DNA from: Schoenoplectus triqueter
Lineage: Eukaryota; Streptophyta; Magnoliopsida; Poales; Cyperaceae
Length of the DNA stretch: 64,000 nucleotides
Assembly (NCBI GenBank): GCA_964058805.1
Contig: CAXKVV010000043.1
Location: forward strand, 474,284-538,283
Direction of reading: 5' to 3'
Shown here: in pieces, positions 35,123-47,924 of the stretch
Layout: each line of letters opens with the position of its first letter
How positions within the stretch are numbered: the first letter of the stretch is position 1
Notes under the pieces: model-generated
Databases searched by the model: none
Told to the model about the DNA's origin: nothing
What the model saw: only the letters and a program-made list of their open reading frames with translations
Translations under genes and position numbers: made by a program

Positions 35123-35990
35123 TTTTATGTTTTAACGCTTGGGTTTTAGCTATTTATATAAGAGAAAATCTTCTCTTAATTAATTATGTAATTAGAACTT
35201 TCGCCTCCGTCTCTGTCCCCTTCCTCTCCTCTTCAGTCACATCCCTTCGACGAAACCACTTCGCGAGATTCTCTTTATCTCCTCTGAAACATCAAAGGCA
35301 TTCTTCGCCACCTCAATCGTGGATCTCACATTCAGCATAGACATCGATCTAGATTCAACACGAAACTCGTCTGATTCTCTAACTGTCGCCACAACCCTGC
35401 CTGCGGCCACGATGTCTCCTTCTCTGAGTGAGCTGAAGCTGATCTCATCAGAAATCAGCAAGGTGCACAAGGACAGGAGAAGTGGAATTGAGGGAGAGTC
35501 AGATCGGGTACCTTAAGCGAGGTCTCTAAGAAATCGACGAGGACACGATCACTAATAGATGTGGAGCGGTTTCCAGGGACAAGAAGTCATCTCTTGCAAC
35601 TGAATTTCTCAAGACAACTCTTATGTCAAGATAATCTTCTATGCTTACTTTTGGATAAAGTTGTTTCAGTTTGACATCAATTTTAGGGAGAATTTTGTGC
35701 TGACAATTGATACCCCGTCCAGTGAACACATCAGTACGAGCTTGTTGTTGCCGGAGAAAGGAGTCATTTTCCTCGATAAGTATAAGATTTTGCTCAACAA
35801 TTTTGTCAACAGCATACTACTTTTGAACAGTAGTATATGTCAATCGTTTGGCGAGTTAATTTGGATCATGTCCCACGTCATGATCCTTGCGTTTATCAGA
35901 GACACTAATGATATGACCTGAGTTAGATCTCAAATCATCATTTTGTGTGGTGTGAGAGTCACCTTCACTAAATCTTCTAAAGAAATTTGA
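35123..35990. other. Unassigned, weakly open sequence
   Basis: Short frames exist on both strands (for example + 35319-35516 with SPSLSELKLISSEISKVHK). The composition around 35190-35480 is less AT-rich than its surroundings, as in old coding DNA. No family was recognised. Confidence 0.3.
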
Positions 35991-36870
35991 AATATCATAT
36001 GCATTAACATCCTCAATGTCATTAGCAAGATTTTTTTTCTCCCACATTAGTGACATATATCCCTAACACCCGCAACATCCTCATCCTTAGCATCTGTAGC
36101 ATATTGTGTACCCATGCCATCTCCACCGTTTATGGCATCACCAAGTTGATCATTATTGGGGTCGATACCATAGTTTTCATTAAGATTAGCTTAATTTTCC
36201 TCAACATTACACCATTCATGACGAATCTGACAAGATTATTCAGTGGTCGCTTGCCCATAACCAGTTGCTATGTCCTTGCAACAAATCTTCTCCAATTGAT
36301 GAAACCATTGAAACCCTTTTGATTTGAATTTTTCATATCATTTTTTTATCATTCTACAAAGAATATAAATGAAAAATATAAGAAATAATGAATTAATTGA
36401 TTAGGATATACGTCCTGAAATATAAGAGTTTTAAGATACCTCAACAAGCAAGTCCCATTCCTTTTCAGAGGATGGTATTGGTAAATGAGCTCGCGAATCT
36501 CATCCCCATCTAGTTCGATTTGTCAGAGCTTTTATTGTTCCAAAATCACCCCGTAAGGTCTTCCATCTATTTTTTAGTACCTCGGCAATGCATTTGGTTT
36601 GGCTTTATCATTATAAATTACTTCAACATGACCCATTCATTCTTTTTGAAGTTGTAGTTTTTAAAGCCAAAGAGGTTCTTTACATCTCCATCACACTTAA
36701 CAATAAAAAGTATCATGTTCACTAAAATTAGGATCTCTAATTTTTTTTTTGGTTGTTTCAAAGACATTTTCTTTGACACTTTTGCTTTTACCTTTGCTTT
36801 TTGCCCTTGAGTTTCCAGCACTATATGGTATACATTTTATTTTCTCTAAGATCTTACCAGTAAAATTAGG
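35991..36870 (-). pseudogene. Myb/SANT-like domain gene remnant
   Basis: On the minus strand the fragments FKKNEWVMLK, then WKTLRGDFGTIKALTNRTRWG, then SEKEWDLL follow the order of the Myb/SANT-like DNA-binding domain (Myb_DNA-bind_3) found in plant L10-interacting-MYB-like and Harbinger-associated proteins. Further on, a fragment reading QLEKICCKDIATGYGQATTE fits the region after that domain. Several stops and frame changes interrupt it. A Lys/Ser-rich stretch (about 36760-36840) lies upstream. It is probably a transposon-derived relic. Confidence 0.5.
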
Positions 36871-38080
36871 CAACAAGCCTAGATTATATGATATACTATT
36901 TTGAGGACCACACATATATAAGTTAACAAATATTACAAAAGTCCAACACTAAATGTTAGTTAAGAACCTCAATCGTTTCTCAAACAAATAATTTGTCCCC
37001 TTTATAACCCCTAAAACCCAATCGACAATAAAAAAGAAAAAAAAACGGCAACACATTCTCATATATGCCACAATAATTCATAGATGTTATGCATTCTCTG
37101 GCATATAGCAGATTTTTAATGCATGCTACTATCATTTTCTTCACAATATTTTTTATGTACTACAATTTAAAATTTCATTTGAAGAAATAAAAATTAAATT
37201 GAGTTTAATTTAGTTTGTTGTTAAGATTTTTTGATAAATCAACAAATTAAATTATGTAAACTAAAATTTTATCTCCAATTAGTATTAGCGTACAAATTTT
37301 AGTCATTTGTCAAATTAGTATCAATGTACAAATTTGATTGATTTCAGTTGAGGGTTGGATAACATAAAATTTAATAGACTTTGGATGTAAATAAATTGCT
37401 AATTAAACTTTTGAATTATTAAATATTGATTTTCTAATTTATTCAATAAAGCTTGAGGTTTAACAAAAAAGAAAATTTTAATAGGTATAGGTTCGAAATA
37501 GAATTTGTTGATTTAATTTGCATAATTTAGAAATTGAATAATGATCTAATGCAAATTTGAATGACTATAAAAATTTCAGAATGTAATTGTTGAAGCAAGC
37601 ATAATTCATTTGTAGAAGAAAAGGAGAGAAGAGAAGGGTTGGAAGGAAATGTACTGAGATTTTGGGCTCCGCAAAGGTATTTTGACAAGAGGGTATTTTG
37701 ACTAACTTTTCAATAGGCGGGGCATTTTATAAAATTGCTCCAATAAAAAGTCATGCATCGCAGAATGGTATCCTCTGGAGAGTTTTTTGTGTAGAACTGT
37801 GCAGTTCTTTTATTATGAACCGCCCGATCACCGATTAATAATTCAGATTTAACAATAATAAATTGCTTCTTACATAAAAAATTCATATTTAAAATTTCCT
37901 ATAGCCGTCTAAATTAAAATGAGTCATCTAGATCTCCGTGCAGAGATCTTCGCACCAAATAATCTATGCAAAGGTTGTCCGCCCATACAAGAATTTTTTC
38001 TTAAAGAATCTTGAATAGTAACAAATTAACATCAAAGGCGATCACACCCTAAACTTATTTTCATAGAGGACCATGGGAAG
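36871..38080. other. AT-rich non-coding stretch
   Basis: No gene is seen. A loose direct repeat of ATTAGTATYARYGTACAAATTT type occurs at about 37278-37335. Confidence 0.5.
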
Positions 38081-38975
38081 GACACAAATCGGCTCATGCC
38101 CTTCAAAGTGTATTTTTCGTGTCCAACAGCTAACCGCGTCCAATTAAGATTGAAGGGCGCAAGCCTAACTCCCACCTTCAGTTCAAACTTGAAGGGCGCA
38201 AGCCAAACTCACGCCCTTCAGTTCAATCTTGAAGGGTGCTAGACCGGCTTACATCCTTCAATTGAGCTAGTAGATAGATCTTTTCATGAGTTTTTCGGAT
38301 TATATTTAAACGTCTAAATCAAAATTTTCTATCAAAAGTTGTAAACATTTAAAGATCAATTTTTTAGCTCAACAATATAAATTTAAAAATTCTTCAGCTC
38401 ACTACTCATTATATATAATAAATAAGTAAAATTATATTTAAATTTTTAATTAAGTTTTAAATATAATTTTAGTTATTTATATATGTAATTAGTTAAAAAT
38501 AATTTAAATTATATTTAAAATTACATTTAAATTTTGAAATACAATCCGTTTAGCTACTAATAATATTTACATTTATATTTCATTATCGACAGGTTAGCTA
38601 CTAATTATTTTTTGAACTATTTGAACTCGTTTCATTATTTATATATATAACAATTATTATTTAAGTACTTGCATTATTGTAATGAGTAGTGGACTTAAGA
38701 ATTTCTAAATCTGTGCTGATGAGCTAAAAATTTGATCTTTAAACGTTTATAACTTTTAATAAAAAACTCTGATTGAAACATTTAAATACAATCTGAAAAG
38801 CTCACGGAAAATTCTATCTACTAGTTCAATTGGAAGGTGTGAGTCGGACTTGCATAACTTAATTTTGAACTTAAAATCATGAGTTAAGGTTACGCCTTTT
38901 AATTTTGGTTAGATACAATTAACCATTCGCACATAAAAAGTACACTTTTAAGGATATGAATCCAGATTGTAAAAA
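38081..38975. repeat. Foldback element with long inverted arms and a 40-bp tandem repeat
   Basis: The left arm (about 38081-38410) and right arm (about 38690-38975) are imperfect inverted copies: for example GAGCTAGTAGATAGA on the left faces TCTATCTACTAGTTC on the right. The left arm also contains three tandem units of about 40 bp (38143-38262), each with TTGAAGGGYGC. The centre is AT-rich. It resembles a foldback or long-TIR non-autonomous DNA transposon; ends and target duplication were not resolved. Confidence 0.55.
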
Positions 38976-39193
38976 GCACAAAAGTACACTTTTGCACTGC
39001 TCAATTTGTGGTTTTTCCAGAGATAATTTGACATTATGGCTTTTGTGCTTTGCTTTATCCGTACAGTTAGGCCCACTGAAGGAATCTGGTGTCTTTTGAA
39101 AGGCTTGGTATATAATTTTTTATACATCGGACTGTTACCACGAAGATCTTGTTAGAATTCCTAGGATTTGGTTGGTTGAGATGAGAGCTGAAA
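38976..39193. other. Short non-coding spacer
   Basis: Nothing recognised. Confidence 0.4.
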
Positions 39194-39915
39194 TCAGGAC
39201 CTGCAAAAAAGCGGTGGGACATTCAAGATGGTATTACTTCCTTTACAGGCTTCACGCTTTAAATGCTGACATTCAGCCCAGCTAATTTGTGAGGGGTTGA
39301 CATTCGTATTGTGACTTATGGTCTGTGTATTTATATCTTGCAAGAGAGGATAACAAGAGTGGTGAGGTTCATTCCTTTCTTTCTTAGCAGATAAAATCAG
39401 CACGGACCCTACCTTGAGTTGAAAGGTTTTAATGTTTGTTGTGCTATCTATCTTCATATGTGACTGATGGTCATGCTTAGTGTCTCGAGGTGGTTTAGAC
39501 CTGGTGTCATCTGCTGATGCATTCTCTAGCACCATTGACACCGGACCCTCTTGCAATTTTGCCACCCGCTTTTTAGGGGCAGCCGCCGGCGCTGAGTTAC
39601 GGTTTGTGCAGAATCTGATCCACCGATCATGACTTTGCAGGAGCAGCTGCAGCATCGTTGGATTATTACCAGTTTGTTGAGAGTCTTGTAAGGTTTGTTC
39701 CGGACCATCTTGTGGTCCCTATTAAGCTCCGCCTCTGGTCTAGATGGTGGAGCTGGGTATCTGTTCATGGTGGCAAGAGGAAAAAACTTGAGCAGATGGT
39801 GAGATGGTTTGGGTGATGAGAGAATAACATTACTCAGAGGAGAGGATGCCTTACTCCACGGAGTAGAAAAAGGCTTGGAGTAGAAGTAAAAGCAAAATGA
39901 AGTAATAAAATGCAA
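39194..39915 (-). other. Hypothetical open frames, minus strand, not recognised
   Basis: Two overlapping minus-strand frames, 39915-39526 (129 codons) and 39655-39194 (153 codons), span a stretch with more GC than its surroundings. The second contains LQLLLQSHDRWIRFCTN and an Ala/Pro/Lys patch (SAPAAAPKKRVAK). They look like one old coding sequence broken by a frameshift near 39600-39660, perhaps a captured gene fragment. No family was recognised. Confidence 0.3.
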
Positions 39916-40170
39916 GAAGGAGCTCGAGAAGTAGAAATAAATGCAAAAATATCACAATAAAGGCAACAATAACTAACAGGGAGTGTCACAGTAGTTAAGC
40001 GGAAATTCATATCCGATCTGTCTTAGCAGTGGTAGGTGTCTCATTTGTTCATCGGAGATTTAATGGAAGATTTCCTTGTCGCCATTTCCTTCATCCATCA
40101 TCCCCAGTTATCTGGAAATTTCCATGCATAGACACGCATTTGTCAGAGAGCCTCTCATAAGGGATTGTAT

Positions 40171-40361
40171 CGAGAGGCGGATTCAAGGGGGCTGGGGGGC
40201 CGACCCCACCTAATTTTTCAAGAATGTTTGAAAAATATATACAATTTCAAAAAAAATTTAGAAATTTATATATCTGATTTTTCCTAATATTTTTTCTCTG
40301 TAGTAAATATCTGATTCCTCCAATCTCAGCCCCTCTATTCTAAAATACTGGCTTCGCCCCT
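40171..40361. mobile_element. hAT-like MITE (191 bp)
   Basis: The ends GAGGCGGATTCAAGG and GGCTTCGCCCC are imperfect inverted repeats. Flanks GATTGTAT (40163-40170) and GATTATAT (40362-40369) are an 8-bp target duplication with one mismatch, the hAT size. There is no coding capacity. Confidence 0.5.
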
Positions 40362-40923
40362 GATTATATCCCTCTCTTAATATAATATATTGACGTTTTT
40401 GTTGTATTGTAATATTTCTATATCTTTCATTGGATGATTTTTATGGCAGCTTTTTTAAATTCTTTCCTTTTATGAGATTAGACATATATCTCTCATTAAG
40501 TGCTCGAGCGGATTTGTTCTGATACGGCATTGGCGTATTATCAGCAAATTGTGCACACAGATGTTTCATTCCCCGATTGATAGGTTCATATCAGATATCT
40601 GAGATGTAAGGTAAATTATTTCCCTTTAATGTTTTATTCTCAACCAAATTCTCCATTGTTTCTAACAAAAAGGATTTTTTTTTTGTGAATTGAAGCAATG
40701 TTATGATATACCAGATAAGCAGGAAAAAGAAAAAAATAACTGTTCTATATATAATTTAACTCATCCGGCTATTAAATTATTGCAAGCTTGTGAGGTATTG
40801 TATCCTTTTGATTTAAAGAGTGATTAAGAGATGCACAATACAATACCTTTATAAATTAATTAAAATTAATTAATGCATCATGCCTTTATAAATTAATAAA
40901 ACTAATTAGCTTTTAATTTGAAA

Positions 40924-40956
40924 TCACCCGTGGTATCGCACAGGCAATATACTAGT
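40924..40956 (+). mobile_element. Candidate Helitron 3' terminus
   Basis: The segment reads CCCGTGGTATCGCACAGG (a hairpin with stem CCYGTG/CACAGG), then eight bases, then CTAG and T. This fits the Helitron 3' end (hairpin plus CTRR, inserted at A|T). The 5' end was not identified. Confidence 0.45.
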
Positions 40957-41506
40957 TATAATTGTAGCAATTTACATATCTTCAATTAAATTCTATTGTT
41001 CTAATTATAATATTTACATATATTTTTACTATTATTACAATTTTTTACAATTAAATTCTATTGCTATTTACGTACATCATTTAAAATTTTTGCATGTACG
41101 TTTATTGAAGTAATTTTTGCATGTACTTTTGTTAAAAATTTGAACTCAATGTCCGGTGACAAAATTTGCTTAATAGTTTAAATTTTAAAAGGTCAAAAAT
41201 ATAAGTATAAGAGAAAGAAACTATCTATAGTCTCTTTAATGGTGTCCATATTACAAATTGGAGAAATCAAAACATACCGGAGAAGCGTACTAGAGAGAAA
41301 TCAGAATTCTTTTGCTGGTTGGTTGCATTTGGGGGCAATTCTCGGTGGAGCGATACAAAGTTTCTTCTTCTTCTTCTTATTATTATTTTGAGATTGGGAG
41401 AGAACATCGAGTTAGAGAGACGAGAGAAGTCGCTCTTACAATCTCCCAATTTATAAACGTTATAGGTCTCCAATTTATATATTGTAAAGAAGGTATTTTT
41501 TTTTAA

Positions 41507-41645
41507 ATATATGGGGCTCAAGTGGTAGCTAACTAGAATGATCTCTAAAAAATTATGGATTCAAGTCCTCATTTGTACAAAATGAAATTTATGAGTTAGA
41601 CTCTTATCTTTCTCTCTCAAAAAAAATATATATATATGGGGCTCA
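41507..41645 (+). mobile_element. Very short tRNA-derived SINE with target duplication
   Basis: The body (about 41521-41625) carries an A-box-like TAGCTAACTAG and a B-box-like GGATTCAAGTCC (41557-41568). These are the internal RNA polymerase III promoter parts of tRNA-derived SINEs. It ends in an A/TA tail. The flanks share ATATGGGGCTCA before (to 41520) and after (to 41645), a target duplication of 12-14 bp. The total body of about 105 bp is at the low end for plant SINEs. Confidence 0.5.
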
Positions 41646-41856
41646 ATAACAATGGCAGAGCTTGAACCCAAAGTCCGGAGGGCTAAAATAATTTGTATAC
41701 TCTTTAGATACTGTATCTTAAATTTTGGGAGGCTAAAATAATAAAATTATCATAAATACACTATAAAATATCATAAATCTTTGACTGGTATACTAATTTT
41801 CAAAAAATTTGGGGGGTCGGGACCCCCGGTCCCTTCTAAGATCCGCCCCTACTCAA
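41646..41856. mobile_element. MITE-like repeat
   Basis: It begins near GGCAGAGCTTGAACCC and ends GATCCGCCCCTACTC. The GGCGGA-type ends resemble the MITE at 40171. The target duplication is unclear. Confidence 0.3.
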
Positions 41857-43250
41857 CAGTGTAAAAGTTTCAGGAAAAAAAATATCGGGATCAATTTTTT
41901 GGTACTCGATAGTATTCTCTTACTATCTTAAAAACAATCTAAGAACTGAATAATTCAGTTTGTTTTGAATTTTTTTTAAAAAGTGAAATTTCATAATTAC
42001 CCTATAAGAAAATTGTAAGAAATCAACATGTCTGATTTAATATTGAACATTGTGATCTGTCTCCGGTCCGATCGCTTTTTGTCGCTGGAACAACGCTCTT
42101 CGAAACGCCTCTACATCAAAAATAATTAAACGCACCCTCTCATCCCTCGCACCCCGCTCCTCTCTCAACTCTCTCCCTTTATCTCTCTCGCTCACCAACA
42201 CCAACCTCTCTCAACTCTCGCCCTTTCGTCGCAGTACCCTACCCTAAGAAATCCCCTCTCTCACTCGCGTCGCCGAGGAGAACCCCCTCCGCCGCTCAAT
42301 GAATATCCATGAAGGAAGGCTTGTCGAAAAATCAGAGCCCGGTGTTCAGATGCCAGCTTGAATGAAGATTTGTCATGATTTTCAACAATTGAGGCGGCTG
42401 TTGCCAGAGGCACACTAGATGGGAATCTTGTCTTAAGGTATTTGCCTCTTGCTTTGATTTTTTTTTTTTTATCTTTTGCACACTACCCTCCCCCTGATCA
42501 CCTTTACATCGCTACATATATCTTTCCTCTCGCAGTACACGGTTATCTCTTCCTTTCTCTCAAAACCCTAGATTGCAATTATTAAAATTTTATTCATAAA
42601 ATCAAAGGTCCTGTCATAAGTCGTGAATATTGCCCATGTACATGAACATAAAATCATCTCCTACTGGTGCTATTAGAGAAGATGAAAATAAGGTTGTAAT
42701 GGTATGATTTCTGGGTTCAATTGCAAATTCTGTTTTTATTTTACCATGAATGTTGAGAACCCTTTTAATAACATCACAAAAACTGACTAATCAGTACATA
42801 AAGAAGGCAAAGACTATAAACTATTCAAAGAGGCAAAAGAAAAAGGTAAACCCTGATGCAATCTTTTGTCTGATTTCATTTTTCCAAACATTGTATAATC
42901 ATATCATGTCAAATAGTAATCAGGAATTCAGGATAAGCGTCTGTATATTTCTGTGACCTATTCATGTAATGACAATTTTATTCCTATAATCTGAGAAAAA
43001 ATCAAATTTAATGAAGTTTGATAGGCCGTGAGCTGCTTGGTGCCTTCATAATGCCTCGTGGGAAAGTAGGAATTGTTTTTGCTGTATAAAGGCCATTTTT
43101 CAATCTAATACTAACTATTCAAGTTAATTTAGTAAAGTTCAACTATCTATTACCTAATGCATTTTTTTGTTGTTTCTTTTTGTACTTAAGGGTAAAGTAG
43201 ATTAGTATGAGTTTCTTTTTTTTTTACATATAATCATGCTTGCGGAAATC

Positions 43251-43350
43251 ATTAAATGTGATAGAAGATGTGGCATCATATCTGGCAAAGTGGTGCTATT
43301 AAATGTGATAGAAGGCATGGCATCATATCTGACAAAGTGGTGGTGCTATT
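43251..43350. repeat. Tandem duplication of about 48 bp
   Basis: Two adjacent copies of a unit containing AAATGTGATAGAAG, TGGCATCATATCTG and CAAAGTGGTG lie within an intron-like region. They differ at a few positions. Confidence 0.75.
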
Positions 43351-43720
43351 AACTCAGTATGAAAAGATCCAAGTAAAATTTTCAATTTTTCATATTGTAT
43401 TTGTATAGTTAAGTCTTTTGATTCTTTTACATGCAAATCTCTGCAATTTAGTGTAGTTATTGTATAGAAAATTTATGGTTGAATGATGTGATATCTGGTA
43501 TCATTTTGGTTGAATGATGTGAAGTCTGAGCATAAAACATCAAAACCTGATCTCTTTCTTCATTAGATATAGGTTTGATTCTCATGCTGATAATTAAGGT
43601 CCTGATATTTACTAACAATTGACCAGAGAAGAACAAACTAAAAATAATCTTATTTATAATTTCTGTAGACTCCTCAATTTTGAATTTAACTATTATTTAT
43701 TATTCATTGATATTGATATC

Positions 43721-43762
43721 TACACATGGTTGTTCCATTAGATATAATAGCCTATAGTCATA
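43721..43762 (+). repeat. 42-bp dispersed repeat, copy 1
   Basis: Identical over 42 bp to 47785-47826 (starts TACACATGGTTGTTCC, ends CCTATAGTCATA). Flanks differ. Confidence 0.85.
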
Positions 43763-45081
43763 CAGTGAATGTTTATTAAATCTGATTTCTTGCATCAGAT
43801 TTAAAAGCCTGGTGTTGACGATAAACTGGCTTTGGATTTAGATGAATTTAAAAACAATGGGAAAGAAAAAAATTGCTCTGCATTTGTTCATCTCCTCAAG
43901 TCGCAATCAGGTTCTTCTAAGGTTTTTTTCTTTGTATGATACTGGTAAATCACCGTTAAATAATAGTTTGTGTATCATGTGCAAGTAAGAGAGATTACTG
44001 GGTAGATATTATGAGTTAATTATTCATATAAATCTTTGTTATTACTAATGTGTCATATATGAATTTGTGAATTTACTCTCTTCAGAGTTATTTTTCATGT
44101 CATTGTTAGAAATTGAACAATTAGTCAATTAATTATGTAGCTTTCTAATATGTTGGGAAAACATTAGTTTTGGAAATATTGGCAATGAAAATCAATACAC
44201 ATGGGCACCATTTTAACTAGCATCTTATGTGTTTGTTTGACATTATAACTGAATAAACCTAATTCTGACATGCTCTAGGATGGAAGCTTTGATGCTAACT
44301 ATGGATCATCAATCATGTCCCGTTTTGTAAGTTAATATAGTTTATTTTAAATAATTTATTATATGTATCCTGCTTCTGACAATAGCACCATTGGTAGTAA
44401 TCTTCTGATCAATGACAGTCAGCATATGATATGGCACTTGTAAGTTTTATTCAGTGCAATGCTGGCATGTCCTAGGATTACTATTATGGTGGTGTCATGG
44501 ACCATGCCTTACAATTGCAATATATTATCTCACTGTAATTGTGATGAATTTAGATTGTGATTCAACTCATTATGTTAGATTTGACTTTCTTGGAACTTCA
44601 TTAATGGAGGATAAACAAAGTGCAATAAAGACAAAAATGTCTCGATGCAAAGCCTTACACTTTCGTGAGACTTGAATTCATACATATACCTTCTGAGTAT
44701 TGACAATAGCACCATTGGTGGTATTTATAAAAGTTCAATCTATCTAAATACAGAATTGGGTTGTCCCTTTGCAATAGGTGGGTGCCAAATAAGTTACCAG
44801 TTAAATCTTGAATCACAATTTTATATTATTTTTTTATTTACAATTTGAGAAATTAGAACATGAAACTCAAAGATGGTGCAGAGAGATTTTGCACAACAGT
44901 CTGACTACTATTCAGTTCTTAAATCATCCCTCAATACTGTAGATGATGGACATGCTGGTTTACATGTCATTTTTGAATTTTCACTTAAGATTCATTTTTT
45001 GTAGGGTCATTACTTCAAAGCACCAATGAGGTCCGCTCAGAACTAAAAGAGCTGGAGGAATTTTTTTTTGTTGGCTTTTGA

Positions 45082-47784
45082 GAATTCATTGTTGTTTCAA
45101 GAAAGCGCACAATATTTGCTACTGTAATAACCGAAAGGATGTAGGTTGGATGTTTAATTTGGGCAGACTTATCTTTGTAGGTCTGAATAATACCTTTATA
45201 TTTTATATGATTCATATTAGTTTATAGGAGGCTAATAATAGTCCCCAATCTTTTATCCCATAAAAAATCCCCAAATTAACCGTGAGCGTCAAACCCAGTG
45301 GTCAGCGACTCGGCGATAAAAAAGTCTCTTGACTAACGCACATCTTCAACTCTTTCCCGACACTATTTATATATACATCTTATGTTATTTACATGTTTTA
45401 TAATGGTAATTTATATTTATTCTTATAGCAGTGCACTTTATTTATGTGTTGTAATAAAATTATAACTGTCAACATGTTAGTCCTACTGATCATTTTTACA
45501 GAGCGACATGGTCTCGCTGAAACATGTCATTTCTAACCGCATATTCTGTTTATATTAATCATTAACCCCATAAATATATATACAAATGCCTGTAAAAAAA
45601 CGTGTAAGAACATTTACAATTCATTTTGTATGAAGCTATTAATAGTAGATAAGTACGCTATTTATACTAGTTAAATATATTATTAATATTTTTTTATTTA
45701 GGTATGTTTTGTAAGAGAACTATATAGATGAATGTTGATGCTATATATAATTAATATTATGACATATTAAAATTCAATTAATGTTGTCGAATGACAAAAA
45801 AAGATTATACTCATGAAAATAACAAAATAGGACAAAAAAACAAGTCAAAAACTACAATTGACGCAAATAAAATGAAAGAAAATATTGAAGCACAGTGCAA
45901 TTAATCAAATGTCATATAAAATGAATTGGTGCATCATCCCTTCTCCTTTTTCTTGTCAATCCATTAACTCGCAATTAATGAATGATAACAAACAATTAAA
46001 CAATATGAAGTCGAGATCGTCGATGGTCGCCCGTTGATGCCTGCTTTATTGGTCAAATCGAGTTTGATTGGAAAGAGAAGAAATGAATCGTATTTTAAAA
46101 AAAATGATTGAAAGGTTGAATTAGAAGTATAATAGAAATAGCACATGATCCATGTGAAAGAGAAAAAGAGAATGAAGTCTTGTGGACCGTAGAGACGGCA
46201 AAGAAGGGAAGGGGTATCTTCATTTCAAAATAATTTAATTTGAAATTAAAAGACAACTCTTAGTCGAAAATGGAAATAAACGAAAAGTAAACGACGCTAC
46301 AAATGGAAAGTTATGGGATTTTATTTGGGGACAAGAGCATGGGGATTCTAATATTTATCCTAGTTTATAAATTAAAGTGGCATTTCAACTTGGTGCGTGC
46401 TTTTATTAGTAATTATATAATATATGTATATAATGCATTTTGATCTATATAAATTTATATGAATTATTGATAGCATTATCATTAAAAATGATTTGAAATT
46501 TTATAAATGTATATAAATATATGAATTCGTACGTAAGAACGGATAGCTTTACTAGCAATGAAAAATATATAACAATATGCTTAGTTAGTACATAAATTTT
46601 TAAAAAAAATGGGTCAATTGATCTCATTCTCCGAGTGTACATCTGTCTCTGATTCCAGATGCTCTATTCTTTATGAAAGTCGGAATTATGAATTAAATTC
46701 TTAATATATGGTAATATAAAAAATTTGGTCATTAAATTAATTAATTATATGAACTCATATTTTTCTTTACTTTTGTTTTTCAAGACGATGTTACATGATA
46801 AGATGAGTCGGATCCGTCCGTATCTCTGTCGCGCTGCAGCTTTTGTAGTGCTACAAATCACACTGTTTAACGGTTATGATTAAATTTTCTCAAGTTTTCT
46901 CATCTTATTTTATTCTTATCACGTGACTCTTCCATTTTCCTCAGAACGGAGAACCTCTTCCCATCCCATTTGCTACAACATAATTTATTAATGGAAAAAT
47001 ATATGGTGTCCTCTCCTTTTTCCCCTCTTTCCTCCACTTTCTTGAAAAATAGGACCCCCTAAAAGTCAAAAGCGTGTGGGAACCGTTTATCAGAGTAGCA
47101 GAGGGAAAATAAGGGGGTAAGTGCAGGGGCACTGTATCAACCCTCTTTATTAATTTACCATGATATATTTTAAGAAAAAATAGATAGGGCAGATTTAAGG
47201 GGTTGGTGTCCCACTAGTTCTAATCCCATAAAAGTTATATATTAGGGTTAAACATTTTTAAGTATTTTTATTTTGTGAGTTTTACTGGCACTTTTAATTT
47301 ATCAATTTCAATACTTTAGTGACGTAAACCTACATCTGAGCCCTTCTATGTTAAAATCTTAATTCCGTCAGGTGGCTTTTTTTTTTCTCAAACATAGATT
47401 AAGTTAATGGCGCATTATCTTAGTAATTTTTTTGACAAATCAAATTCCCAATTACTTCTGACAATAATTAACTGTATGTAACTTCAAAATATCCAAACTA
47501 CTTCACATAAATATATACAAGAACTCCACTACCTTCCTATATGATTACCACGAATGAGCTCGTTACTTCATTTATGAACTAAATAATAGCTATGGAATGG
47601 ATTTAAGACAATCAAAGTGAAAATTGATGAAATGTTAAAGCTAATATGGATGTTTTTTTCTTCTCAAGCTCCAACAATCTTATAAATCAAGAAGGCAACT
47701 TCTAAATCTTTAGTTCACTAAGTATTTATTTATTTTAGTATATGATATTATAACTTGTTTACTATTTGAAAGAGAAAAAAGACA
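45082..47784. other. AT-rich non-coding stretch
   Basis: No gene or definite element was found. A C/T-rich patch occurs at about 46920-47050. Confidence 0.45.
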
Positions 47785-47826
47785 TACACATGGTTGTTCC
47801 ATTAGATATAATAGCCTATAGTCATA
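47785..47826 (+). repeat. 42-bp dispersed repeat, copy 2
   Basis: Identical to 43721-43762; see that entry. Confidence 0.85.
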
Positions 47827-47924
47827 ATTAGATGTTTCATTGCCTCTGAGTTTTGGTCACTGAATTTTGTTATATTGCAAGAAGAAATAAAATTAGTATT
47901 AGATAAAAGTTTTAATTATTGACC

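Larger units (their letters stand above)
42300..45081 (+). pseudogene. Possible decayed or uncertain multi-exon gene
   Basis: A C/T-rich leader (about 42100-42300) precedes exon-like pieces. They are: about 42379-42437 (FSTIEAAVARGTLDGNLVLR, donor GTATTT), 43799-43921 (VDDKLALDLDEFKNNGKEK), 44279-44326 (DGSFDANYGSSIMSRF, donor GTAAGT), 44418-44438 (SAYDMAL, donor GTAAGT) and 45005-45081 (SLLQSTNEVRSELKELEE, then a stop). The middle exons share phase 0 and good splice sites, so they may belong together. The start region has stops, and I could not build one full frame. No family was recognised. Confidence 0.35.

Noticed and set aside
35237..35470. Minus-strand 77-codon frame near the MULE MITE
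   Set aside because: A competing plus-strand frame covers the same bases, and neither shows a known domain or splice context.
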